Origin: Gammaproteobacteria bacterium | GTDB lineage: Bacteria > Pseudomonadota > Gammaproteobacteria > Steroidobacterales > Steroidobacteraceae | Direction of reading: 5' to 3' | Length of the DNA stretch: 5,318 bases | Assembly: GCA_003162555.1 (NCBI GenBank) | Contig: PMNQ01000220.1 | Coordinates: 1 to 5,318, forward strand | Shown: in pieces, positions 1 through 5,318 of the stretch | Layout of the letters: each line of letters begins with the position of its first letter | Position numbering within the stretch: the stretch's first letter is position 1 | Translations under genes and position numbers: made by a program | The notes under the pieces: model-generated | Seen by the model: only the letters and a program-made list of their open reading frames with translations | Databases searched by the model: none | Told to the model about the DNA's origin: nothing

Positions 1-876
1 ATCTTCTCGGTCGCGATCGTCGGGCGCCCGAATGTCGGCAAGTCCACGCTCCTGAATGCCTTGCTCGGACAGAAGCTCAGCATCGTCACCTCGCGTCCGC
101 AGACCACGCGGCATCGTGTGCTCGGCATCAGCGAATCGGACGCCGGGCAGATCGCTTTTGTCGACACGCCCGGCATGCACCAGGGGCCGAAGCGCGCGCT
201 GAACCGCGCCATGAATCGCGCCGCCGGCGCCGCGCTCGGCGATGCCGACCTGGCGGTGTTCATCGTCGAGGCGCTGAAATGGACCGACGAGGATGCCATG
301 GCGCTCCAGCGCGTAGTGCAGTCGGAGCGGCCCGCGATTGCGGTTGTCAACAAGGTCGATCGCGTGCACCCGCGCGAGCGCCTGCTGCCGTACATCGCCG
401 CGCTCGCGGAGCGCGCGCCGTTCGTAGCCGTGGTGCCGATTTCGGCGCTGCGCTCCGACAATCTCGAACCGCTCCGCGCGGCGATCCTGGCGGCACTCCC
501 GGAAGGTGAGCGGCTCTACCCGGCGGGGCAGGTCACCGATCGCAGCGAGCGTTTCCGCATTGGCGAACTGATCCGCGAGAAGCTGACGCTCGAACTGGTC
601 GAGGAACTGCCTTACGGGATCGCCGTCGAAGTCGAGGATTATTCGACCACCGAGGACGGCCGCGTCGAAGTGCAGGCCGTGATCTGGGTCGATCGTGAGG
701 GCCAGAAACCCATCGTCATCGGCGCCGGCGGCGAGCGGCTCAAGCGCATCGGCCGCGCCGCGCGGCTGGAACTCAATCACCTGTTCGGCAAGCGCTACCA
801 CCTGACGCTGTGGGTCAAGGTGCGTGAGAACTGGGCCGACGACGCGCGCGCGCTGCGGCAGCTGGAGGTCGAGTGA
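1..876 (+). CDS. era: GTPase Era, 30S ribosome assembly factor (5' end missing)
   Basis: Era is an essential GTPase that binds 16S rRNA near its 3' end and acts in late 30S subunit maturation, partly at the inner membrane. The reading frame is open from base 1 and ends at TGA 874-876, giving 291 visible residues against about 301 in E. coli, so roughly ten N-terminal residues lie outside. The TTG at base 61 is internal, because the G1/P-loop GRPNVGKS is encoded before it (residues 8-15). The other GTPase motifs follow in order: switch I QTTRHR (about 34-39), G3 DTPG (55-58), G4 NKVD (117-120) and G5 SAL (148-150). The C-terminal KH domain starts near ELPY (about 202) and carries the RNA-binding GxxG loop as GAGG (241-244), followed by the family-typical WVKVRENWADDARALR ending. 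All key residues are present. It is the first visible gene of the operon; rnc is the usual upstream neighbour but is not in the window. Confidence 0.98.
   Translation: MFSVAIVGRPNVGKSTLLNALLGQKLSIVTSRPQTTRHRVLGISESDAGQIAFVDTPGMHQGPKRALNRAMNRAAGAALGDADLAVFIVEALKWTDEDAMALQRVVQSERPAIAVVNKVDRVHPRERLLPYIAALAERAPFVAVVPISALRSDNLEPLRAAILAALPEGERLYPAGQVTDRSERFRIGELIREKLTLELVEELPYGIAVEVEDYSTTEDGRVEVQAVIWVDREGQKPIVIGAGGERLKRIGRAARLELNHLFGKRYHLTLWVKVRENWADDARALRQLEVE
864..868 (+). promoter_or_regulatory. Shine-Dalgarno-like GGAGG at the end of era, candidate for recO
   Basis: GGAGG lies within the last codons of era. It is 15 bases before an in-frame TTG (884) and 42 bases before the in-frame ATG (911) of recO. 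A TTG at the ideal distance of 8 bases (877) is in another frame and gives only a shadow ORF. The motif may load ribosomes for recO, but its spacing to either recO start is poor, so its role is uncertain. Confidence 0.35.
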
Positions 877-910
877 TTGCTAATTGGCCGCGGCGGCGGC
901 ACGGACGCGC

Positions 911-1645
911 ATGAGCACAAGCCGCACGCGCACGCAGCTGGCCTGCGGCTTCGTGCTGCACCAGCGCCCGTATCGCGACACCAGCCTGATCCTGGAGCTG
1001 TTCGTGCGCGATCACGGGCGCCTGAGCGCCTTCGCGCGCGGCGTGCGTGGGCCGCGCAGCCGGTTCGCAAGCCTGCAACCATTCCAGCCGCTGTTGCTGT
1101 CCTGGAGCGGCCGCGGCGAATCGCCGACTCTCAGCGGGGCGGAAGTCGACGGCCCGCCACCGGCGCCGATGCCGGCCGAGCGCATCCTCAGCGGCTTCTA
1201 CCTCAACGAATTGCTGCTGCGGCTTACCGTGCCGCATGATCCGCAACCTGAGCTGTACGCGCATTACGCCGCGACGCTGACGCGGCTGCGCGCTGGCGAG
1301 CCGCTCGAGGCCGTGCTGCGGCTGTTCGAGAAGCGCCTGCTCGACCTGCTGGGCTACGGCAACGATCTGCGCTGCGAAGCGGACGGCCGCGCAGTCGAGG
1401 CCGACGCGCATTATCATTTCCGGCCCGGCGCCGGCCTTTGGCCGGCTGCGGGTCCGGACGCGGAGGGCGCGGTGCAGGGGCGCGTGCTGCTGGCGCTGGC
1501 CGCGGACGAGCCCCCGGGCGACACGGACGGGCAGCGCCAGGCGCGGCAGGTGCTGCGCGCCGCGCTCGATCATTGTCTCGACGGCCGCGAACTGCGCGTG
1601 CGTACCGTGGCGCGCGCGGTGGCCAGAATGGAGCGACCTTGCTGA
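911..1645 (+). CDS. recO: DNA repair protein RecO
   Basis: RecO works with RecR and RecF in RecF-pathway recombination: it displaces SSB, loads RecA on gapped single-stranded DNA and anneals complementary strands. The product is 244 residues, close to E. coli RecO (about 242). The N-terminal OB-fold is recognisable from [19 protein letters not shown] (about 13-31), matching the enteric AFVLHSRPWSETSLMLDVF segment, then [16 protein letters not shown] (55-70). The helical C-terminal domain includes the [10 protein letters not shown] segment (96-105) and a LLDLLGYG motif (143-150). The CxxC pairs forming the zinc finger in some RecO proteins are absent, as in E. coli. ATG 911 is chosen because it gives the family N-terminal length; TTG 884 would add nine residues (Ala/Arg-rich) and is the only other in-frame start, since TAA 881-883 closes the frame upstream. 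It lies 34 bases after era, and its stop TGA shares one base with the pdxJ ATG. Confidence 0.93.
   Translation: MSTSRTRTQLACGFVLHQRPYRDTSLILELFVRDHGRLSAFARGVRGPRSRFASLQPFQPLLLSWSGRGESPTLSGAEVDGPPPAPMPAERILSGFYLNELLLRLTVPHDPQPELYAHYAATLTRLRAGEPLEAVLRLFEKRLLDLLGYGNDLRCEADGRAVEADAHYHFRPGAGLWPAAGPDAEGAVQGRVLLALAADEPPGDTDGQRQARQVLRAALDHCLDGRELRVRTVARAVARMERPC
1630..1633 (+). promoter_or_regulatory. Ribosome binding site GGAG for pdxJ
   Basis: GGAG inside the last codons of recO lies 11 bases before the ATG at 1645. Together with the TGATG overlap it supports this start rather than one further upstream in the same open frame. Confidence 0.5.
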
Positions 1646-2376
1646 TGAGCTCACAACTCGAACTGGGCGTGAATATCGATCATGTCGCCACGTTGCGGCA
1701 GCAGCGCGGCACCCGCTATCCGGATCCGGTGCATGCCGCGCTGATCGCCGAGCAGGCGGGCGCCGACAACATCACGCTGCACCTGCGCGAGGACCGCCGC
1801 CACATCCAGGAGCGCGACGTGCGCGCGCTGCGCGGGCTGCTGGCCACGCGCATGAACCTGGAGATGGCGACCACCGGGCCGATGCTCGACTTTGCCTGCG
1901 AGATCCAGCCGGCCGACTGTTGCCTGGTGCCGGAGCGCCGTGCCGAACTGACCACCGAAGGCGGGCTCGATGTGCGCGCCGGCATGGCCACGATCCGCAG
2001 CGCCTGTGAGCGGCTGGCCGCTGTCGGCGTGCGCGTGGCTCTGTTCATCGATCCGGTCATCGAGCAGATCGATGCCGCGGCCGACAGCGGCGCCAGCGTC
2101 ATTGAACTCCACACCGGCGAATTCGCCGAGTCGGAGGGCGCGGAGCAGGTGCAGCAGCTCGAGCGGCTGCGGCTGGCTGCGCGTCACGGCGTGGCGCGGC
2201 GGCTCGAGGTGCACGCCGGGCACGGCCTGAATTACCGCAACGTCGGGCCGGTCGCCGCGATCGCGGAGATCAACGAGCTCAACATCGGCCACGCCATCAT
2301 CGCGCAGGCGGTGTTCGACGGTCTCGGCGCCGCGGTGCGCGAAATGCGTGCCCAGATGCAACGCGCGCGCCGATGA
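1645..2376 (+). CDS. pdxJ: Pyridoxine 5'-phosphate synthase PdxJ
   Basis: PdxJ condenses 1-deoxy-D-xylulose 5-phosphate with 3-amino-2-oxopropyl phosphate (the PdxA product) to pyridoxine 5'-phosphate, the ring-closing step of DXP-dependent vitamin B6 synthesis in the cytoplasm. The product is 243 residues, the same length as the E. coli enzyme, and is a TIM barrel of the PdxJ family. Visible signatures are [11 protein letters not shown] (8-18), YPDPV (25-29), HLREDRRHI (46-54), NLEMA (71-75), CCLVPE (92-97), TTEGGLD (103-109), the HAGHGLNY loop (190-197) and ELNIGHAII (211-219). By alignment with E. coli, the catalytic residues correspond to His46, Glu73 and His193. The frame is open for about 200 bases upstream, but that part overlaps recO and has no PdxJ-like sequence. 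The ATG shares its A with the recO stop (TGATG), and the stop overlaps acpS by four bases. The pdxJ-acpS pairing is conserved in proteobacteria. Confidence 0.98.
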   Translation: MSSQLELGVNIDHVATLRQQRGTRYPDPVHAALIAEQAGADNITLHLREDRRHIQERDVRALRGLLATRMNLEMATTGPMLDFACEIQPADCCLVPERRAELTTEGGLDVRAGMATIRSACERLAAVGVRVALFIDPVIEQIDAAADSGASVIELHTGEFAESEGAEQVQQLERLRLAARHGVARRLEVHAGHGLNYRNVGPVAAIAEINELNIGHAIIAQAVFDGLGAAVREMRAQMQRARR

Positions 2377-2807
2377 TCTTCGGCATCGGCGTCGATGTGC
2401 TGAAGCAGGAGCGCATCGTGCGCACCTACCAGCGCTTCGGCGAACATTTCGTCGCACGCCTGCTGATGCCGGCCGAACGCGCGCAGCTCGCGCGCACGCA
2501 GCGGCCCGAGCGTTTCCTGGCGATGCGATTCGCTGCCAAGGAAGCTGTCGTCAAGGCCATGGGCACAGGCTTCGCGCACGGCGTGTGGATCCGCGACGTC
2601 GGCATCGTGCAGAACAAGTGGGGCCGGCCCGACGTCATCTATTCCGCGCGCGGCGAGCGCATGCGCCGCAAGCTCGGCGTCGGCGCCGGACACGTCACGC
2701 TGACCGACGAGGCGGGCCTGATCGTGGCTGTGGCCGTGCTGATGAAGGCGCCCCGCCGCAAGCGCAAGGCCGCCCCGCCCCGTAAACGTAAACCGGTGCG
2801 CAAATGA
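2373..2807 (+). CDS. acpS: Holo-[acyl-carrier-protein] synthase AcpS with basic C-terminal tail
   Basis: AcpS transfers 4'-phosphopantetheine from CoA to a serine of acyl carrier protein, converting apo-ACP to the active carrier for fatty acid synthesis. The product is 144 residues; E. coli AcpS has 126. The core is intact: the metal-binding Asp8 in GIGVDVL (4-10), [20 protein letters not shown] (47-66) with metal-ligand Glu57 and Lys61, the GRPDVIYS segment (84-91) and the final strand [17 protein letters not shown] (107-123). After residue 124 comes a tail of 20 residues, 12 of them Lys or Arg, interspersed with Ala and Pro; it is not part of the catalytic fold. The gene starts at ATG 2373 within an ATGA overlap with pdxJ and has no clear Shine-Dalgarno sequence, so it probably relies on translational coupling. 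Its own stop forms another ATGA overlap with the exonuclease gene. The enzyme call is firm; the tail's function is unknown. Confidence 0.97.
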   Translation: MIFGIGVDVLKQERIVRTYQRFGEHFVARLLMPAERAQLARTQRPERFLAMRFAAKEAVVKAMGTGFAHGVWIRDVGIVQNKWGRPDVIYSARGERMRRKLGVGAGHVTLTDEAGLIVAVAVLMKAPRRKRKAAPPRKRKPVRK

Positions 2808-3580
2808 ACCGGCTGGTGTTCGACATCGAGACGGTGCCGGACGTGGAACTGGGCCGGCGGGTACTGGGTCTCGAGGGCCTGAGTGACGAGCAGGTCGCCA
2901 GGGCGATGTACAGCGCTCGCCGCCAGCAGGGCGGAAGCGACTTCCTGCCGCTTGAACAGCACAAGGTGGTGGCGATTTCCTGCGTGCTGCGCAGCCGTGA
3001 GCAGCTCAAGGTCTGGAGCCTCGGCGATCTGGATTCAACCGAAGCCGAACTGATCGCGCGCTTCTTCGACGGCATCGAGAAATACACGCCCGATCTGGTG
3101 TCGTGGAACGGCAGCGGCTTCGATCTGCCAGTGCTCCATTACCGCGCGCTCAAGGCTGGCGTTGCGGCGCCGCGTTATTGGGAGACCGGCGATGAAGACC
3201 AGAGCTTCCGCTACAACAATTATCTCAGCCGCTACCACTGGCGCCACCTTGACCTGATGGACGTGCTGTCGAGCTTCCAGGGACGCGCGCGTGCCTCGCT
3301 CGCGGACATGGCTGCGCTGCTGGGTTTCCCGGGGAAACTGGGCTTTTCGGGCGATCAGGTCTGGGACGCGGTGCTGGCAGGCCAGCTTGCCGCGGTCCGC
3401 AACTATTGCGAGACCGACGTACTCAACACCTATCTGGTGCTGCTGCGCTTCGAGCTGTTCCGTGGCCGGCTCGACGCGGCCGCGCACCAGCAGGAACTCG
3501 AACGCCTGCGCGCGCTGCTGCGCGCTTCCCAGGAAGCGCATCATCAGGAGTTCTTGCGGGCCTGGGAGCAGTTGGCTTGA
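2804..3580 (+). CDS. Predicted 3'-5' exonuclease, PolB-proofreading-related (DEDDy)
   Basis: A 258-residue protein of the family described as predicted 3'-5' exonucleases related to the exonuclease domain of family B DNA polymerases (I believe Pfam DNA_pol_B_exo2, PF10108). It has no polymerase domain. The DEDDy motifs are complete: Exo I FDIET with Asp7 and Glu9; Exo II SWNGSGFDLP (100-109) with Asp107; Exo III YCETD (201-205), giving Tyr201 and Asp205 in the Yx3D arrangement. Other recognisable pieces are LEQHKVVAISCV (50-61) and HLDLMDVLSSF (148-158). The last 35 or so residues look helical and charged, and there is no signal peptide or membrane segment, so it should be cytoplasmic. It probably removes nucleotides from DNA or RNA 3' ends using two metal ions; the natural substrate is not known to me. 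It starts in an ATGA overlap with acpS without a Shine-Dalgarno sequence, though the preceding bases are locally A-rich. Its stop overlaps the TTG start of rlmD. Confidence 0.9.
   Translation: MNRLVFDIETVPDVELGRRVLGLEGLSDEQVARAMYSARRQQGGSDFLPLEQHKVVAISCVLRSREQLKVWSLGDLDSTEAELIARFFDGIEKYTPDLVSWNGSGFDLPVLHYRALKAGVAAPRYWETGDEDQSFRYNNYLSRYHWRHLDLMDVLSSFQGRARASLADMAALLGFPGKLGFSGDQVWDAVLAGQLAAVRNYCETDVLNTYLVLLRFELFRGRLDAAAHQQELERLRALLRASQEAHHQEFLRAWEQLA
3564..3568 (+). promoter_or_regulatory. Ribosome binding site GGGAG deciding the TTG start of rlmD
   Basis: GGGAG within the last codons of the exonuclease gene lies 8 bases before TTG 3577. It is the best-placed Shine-Dalgarno sequence at any gene junction of the window and supports TTG initiation for rlmD. 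Confidence 0.65.
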
Positions 3581-4923
3581 ATCGTCGCGCTCCGGCGGTC
3601 GCCGAGACCGGGCGCGTCGATTCACTGAACCACGAAGGCGCGGGCGTCGTGCGCGGCGGCAAGACCGCTTTCGTGAGCGGCGCGCTGCCCGGCGAGACCG
3701 TGAGTTTCATCCGCCGTCGTCACCATCGCCAGCACGACGAGGCCGAGCTGCTTACCGTGCTCGAGCCCGCCGCCGAGCGCGTGGCGCCGCGCTGCGCGCA
3801 TTTCGGGGTCTGCGGCGGCTGCGCGCTGCAGCACCTCGACAGCGCCGCGCAACTGGTGATCAAGGAGCGGCAGCTGCGCGAAAACCTGGAGCGCGTCGGC
3901 CGCGTCGAGCCGCGCGAATGGCTCGCGCCACTGACCGGGCCGCAATGGCAGTACCGCCGGCGCGCGCGGCTGGGCGCGCGCTTTGTGCACGCGCGCGGAC
4001 GATCCATGGTCGGGTTTCGCGAGCATTTCTCCAGCCACATCGCCGAGCTGAAGCACTGTGAAGTGCTGGCCCCGCCGGTGGGCGAGCTGCTCGCGCCGCT
4101 CGGCGAACTGCTGACGCGGCTCGCGGTCCGCGAGCGCGTGCCGCAGATCGAAGTCGCGGTGGCGGAAAATGCCGTGGTGCTCGTGATGCGCGTGCTCGAT
4201 CCACCGACCCCGGAAGACGAAATGATGCTGCTGGAGTTCGAACAGACCCACGGCGTGCGCTTCTTCCTGCAGAGCGCCGGACCGGATTCCGTTCGACCAC
4301 TGCGCGAGCCGGCCGCGGCGCTGGAGTACACCCTGCCGGAATTCGACATACGGCTGCAATTCGAACCCGGCGATTTCCTCCAGGTGAATGCAGAGCTCAA
4401 TCGTTCACTGGTGAGCCGCGTCGTGGAGCTGCTGCAGCTCGACGCCCAATCCGAGCTGCTGGACCTGTACTGCGGGCTGGGTAATTTCACGCTGCCCATC
4501 GCGCGGCGCGCTGCGAGCGTTACCGGCGTCGAGGGCGAAGCCTCGCTGGTGGCGCGGGCGCGCGCCAACGCCGAGCGAAATGGCATCGGCAACGCGGCCT
4601 TTCACAGCGCCAATCTGGCCGGCGCCGATTTCGGCGCCGCGCCCTGGGCAGGCCGCTCTTATAGCCACGTGCTGCTCGATCCGCCCCGCGTCGGCGCGCG
4701 CGAAGTGCTGCCGCTGCTGCAGCGCGTCGGCGCGCAGCGCGTGGTCTATGTGTCCTGCCATCCTGGCAGCCTGGCGCGCGACCTCGGCATACTGGTGCAT
4801 GAGCTGGGCTTCGAATTGCTCGCAGCTGGCGTGGCCGACATGTTCCCGCAGACCACGCACGTCGAGTCGCTGGCGGTACTGGCTCCGGCCAGGCCGCGTG
4901 CGCGACAATTGCGCCCGCAATGA
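3577..4923 (+). CDS. rlmD: 23S rRNA (uracil(1939)-C(5))-methyltransferase RlmD (RumA)
   Basis: RlmD uses S-adenosylmethionine to methylate C5 of U1939 in 23S rRNA. The product is 448 residues; E. coli RlmD has 433. Domains run: TRAM/OB-like RNA-binding domain (about 10-65, with VDSLNHEGAGVVR); the [4Fe-4S] ligands Cys73, Cys79 and Cys82 (CAHFGVCGGC) plus Cys161 in LKHCEVL; a central domain; then the Rossmann methyltransferase domain with FLQVN (267-271), SAM-binding LDLYCGLGNFTLP (295-307), LLDPPR (366-371), the nucleophile Cys394 in YVSCHP and the base Glu430 in HVES. The usual Asn after the nucleophilic Cys is His here. The frame stays open upstream to 3406 inside the exonuclease gene, but nothing there resembles RlmD. 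No ATG precedes the TRAM domain, so TTG 3577 with GGGAG 8 bases upstream is the preferred start; it overlaps the preceding stop as TTGA. NagZ follows after 16 bases. Confidence 0.96.
   Translation: MNRRAPAVAETGRVDSLNHEGAGVVRGGKTAFVSGALPGETVSFIRRRHHRQHDEAELLTVLEPAAERVAPRCAHFGVCGGCALQHLDSAAQLVIKERQLRENLERVGRVEPREWLAPLTGPQWQYRRRARLGARFVHARGRSMVGFREHFSSHIAELKHCEVLAPPVGELLAPLGELLTRLAVRERVPQIEVAVAENAVVLVMRVLDPPTPEDEMMLLEFEQTHGVRFFLQSAGPDSVRPLREPAAALEYTLPEFDIRLQFEPGDFLQVNAELNRSLVSRVVELLQLDAQSELLDLYCGLGNFTLPIARRAASVTGVEGEASLVARARANAERNGIGNAAFHSANLAGADFGAAPWAGRSYSHVLLDPPRVGAREVLPLLQRVGAQRVVYVSCHPGSLARDLGILVHELGFELLAAGVADMFPQTTHVESLAVLAPARPRARQLRPQ
4620..4639 (+). repeat. Near-perfect inverted repeat within rlmD
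   Basis: Two 9-base arms (CGGCGCCGA and TCGGCGCCG) are exact reverse complements separated by TT, and the second arm is followed by GCGCC. It is inside the methyltransferase domain, encoding the segment around GADFGA. There is no run of T after it, so it is not an intrinsic terminator. It may be only a by-product of GC-rich codon use, though the RNA could form a strong hairpin. Confidence 0.6.
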
Positions 4924-4928
4924 TTACC

Positions 4929-4937
4929 GAGGGAAGG
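4929..4937 (+). promoter_or_regulatory. Ribosome binding site for nagZ
   Basis: A purine-rich stretch, GAGGGAAGG, in the 16-base gap after the rlmD stop holds a Shine-Dalgarno core (GAGGG) ending 6 bases before the ATG at 4940. It supports this start and suggests independent ribosome loading for nagZ. Confidence 0.65.
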
Positions 4938-4939
4938 CC

Positions 4940-5318
4940 ATGACGCTTGGGCCGCTGATGGTCGACGTCGCCGGGCTGGAATTGAGCGCCGAGGATCGCG
5001 AGCTGCTCACGCACCCGCTGGTCGGTAGCGTCATCCTGTTTGCGCGCAATTATGCCGATCCGGAGCAGCTGCAACGCCTGGTGGCGCAGATCCACGCGCT
5101 GCGCAACCCGCGGCTGCTGGTCGCAGCCGATCAGGAAGGTGGACGCGTGCAACGGTTTCGTGCGGGTTTCACCGCCTTGCCGCCGCTCCGCCTGGTGGGC
5201 CATCAGTTCGACCTCGATCGCGCCGCGGGACTCGAGCTGGCGCGCCGCCACGGCTGGCTCATGGCGTCCGAACTGCTGGCCTGTGGACTCGACATCTCGT
5301 TCGCACCCTGTGTCGATC
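4940..5318 (+). CDS. nagZ: Beta-N-acetylhexosaminidase NagZ (3' end missing)
   Basis: NagZ is the cytoplasmic glycoside hydrolase family 3 enzyme that removes N-acetylglucosamine from GlcNAc-anhydroMurNAc muropeptides during cell-wall recycling. Its products can influence AmpR-controlled beta-lactamase in bacteria that have that system. The frame from ATG 4940 runs off the window, giving 126 residues of an expected 330-350. It closely follows the E. coli protein: GPLMVDVAGLEL (4-15), HPLVGSVILFARNY (25-38), the substrate-pocket motif DQEGGRVQRF (64-73), LARRHGWLMASELLA (100-114) and DISFAPCVD (118-126). The catalytic nucleophile Asp, the KHFPGHG motif and the mobile His/Asp loop would lie beyond the end and cannot be checked. 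There is no signal peptide, as expected for NagZ rather than secreted GH3 enzymes. It begins 16 bases after rlmD with a good Shine-Dalgarno sequence, so it probably belongs to the same transcript. Confidence 0.96.
   Translation, partial: MTLGPLMVDVAGLELSAEDRELLTHPLVGSVILFARNYADPEQLQRLVAQIHALRNPRLLVAADQEGGRVQRFRAGFTALPPLRLVGHQFDLDRAAGLELARRHGWLMASELLACGLDISFAPCVD

Noticed and set aside
877..1239. 120-codon plus-strand frame starting with a TTG well spaced from GGAGG
   Set aside because: Good spacing, but the translation is low-complexity and overlaps the recO OB-fold in another frame, with no homology I can see.
1438..1644. N-terminal extension of pdxJ
   Set aside because: The frame is open, but the extension is Gly/Ala/Arg-rich, overlaps recO and is unlike PdxJ. 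ATG 1645 gives exactly the E. coli length.
815..1654. 279-codon open frame on the minus strand covering recO
   Set aside because: Its sequence is Arg/Ala/Gln/His-rich with no recognisable domain, as expected of a frame opposite a GC-biased gene. The plus strand encodes a clear RecO.
3406..3576. N-terminal extension of rlmD into the exonuclease gene
   Set aside because: The extra residues are Arg/Ala-rich frame-shadow of the exonuclease C-terminus, and RlmD family length is met from TTG 3577.
3720..4592. 290-codon minus-strand open frame opposite rlmD
   Set aside because: It is Ser/Arg/Ala-rich low-complexity translation mirroring rlmD codons, with no motif. RlmD fully explains the region.
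4921..4942. Possible terminator or promoter between rlmD and nagZ
   Set aside because: The gap is only 16 bases and is occupied by a ribosome binding site; it holds no hairpin, T-run or -10/-35 pair.
4520..5251. 243-codon minus-strand open frame spanning the rlmD-nagZ junction
   Set aside because: It runs across two well-supported plus-strand genes and has no family features; it is a shadow of GC-rich coding.

Overview
This window is a compact, single-strand gene cluster from a high-GC gammaproteobacterium. Third codon positions are strongly G/C-biased, and every gene resembles its proteobacterial housekeeping counterpart. The order era-recO-pdxJ-acpS is the conserved gammaproteobacterial block, which in many species follows lepB-rnc just upstream of what is visible here. 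I cannot assign a genus. The G+C content and the extra genes after acpS argue against an enteric bacterium and suit lineages such as Xanthomonadales, Nevskiales, Steroidobacter-like bacteria or Chromatiales (inference).

Layout, all on the + strand: era, missing its first few codons (1-876); recO (911-1645); pdxJ (1645-2376); acpS with an unusual basic C-terminal tail (2373-2807); a PolB-related DEDDy 3'-5' exonuclease (2804-3580); rlmD, best started at a TTG (3577-4923); and nagZ, cut off by the window end (4940-5318). Four consecutive junctions overlap by 1 or 4 bases (TGATG, ATGA, ATGA, TTGA). The remaining gaps are 34 and 16 bases. There is no room for internal promoters or terminators outside coding sequence and none is visible, so the whole stretch probably reads as one transcript with translational coupling.

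Functionally it is a mixed housekeeping operon. Era (30S assembly) and RlmD (23S m5U1939) serve the ribosome. RecO and possibly the exonuclease serve DNA repair or processing. PdxJ makes pyridoxine 5'-phosphate, AcpS activates acyl carrier protein for lipid synthesis, and NagZ recycles cell-wall muropeptides. No RNA genes, mobile elements, CRISPR arrays or intergenic stretches over 300 bases are present. I found no previously undescribed system. The points most worth a second look are the Lys/Arg-rich tail on AcpS, the little-characterised exonuclease embedded in the operon, the non-ATG start of rlmD, and the ambiguous recO start.
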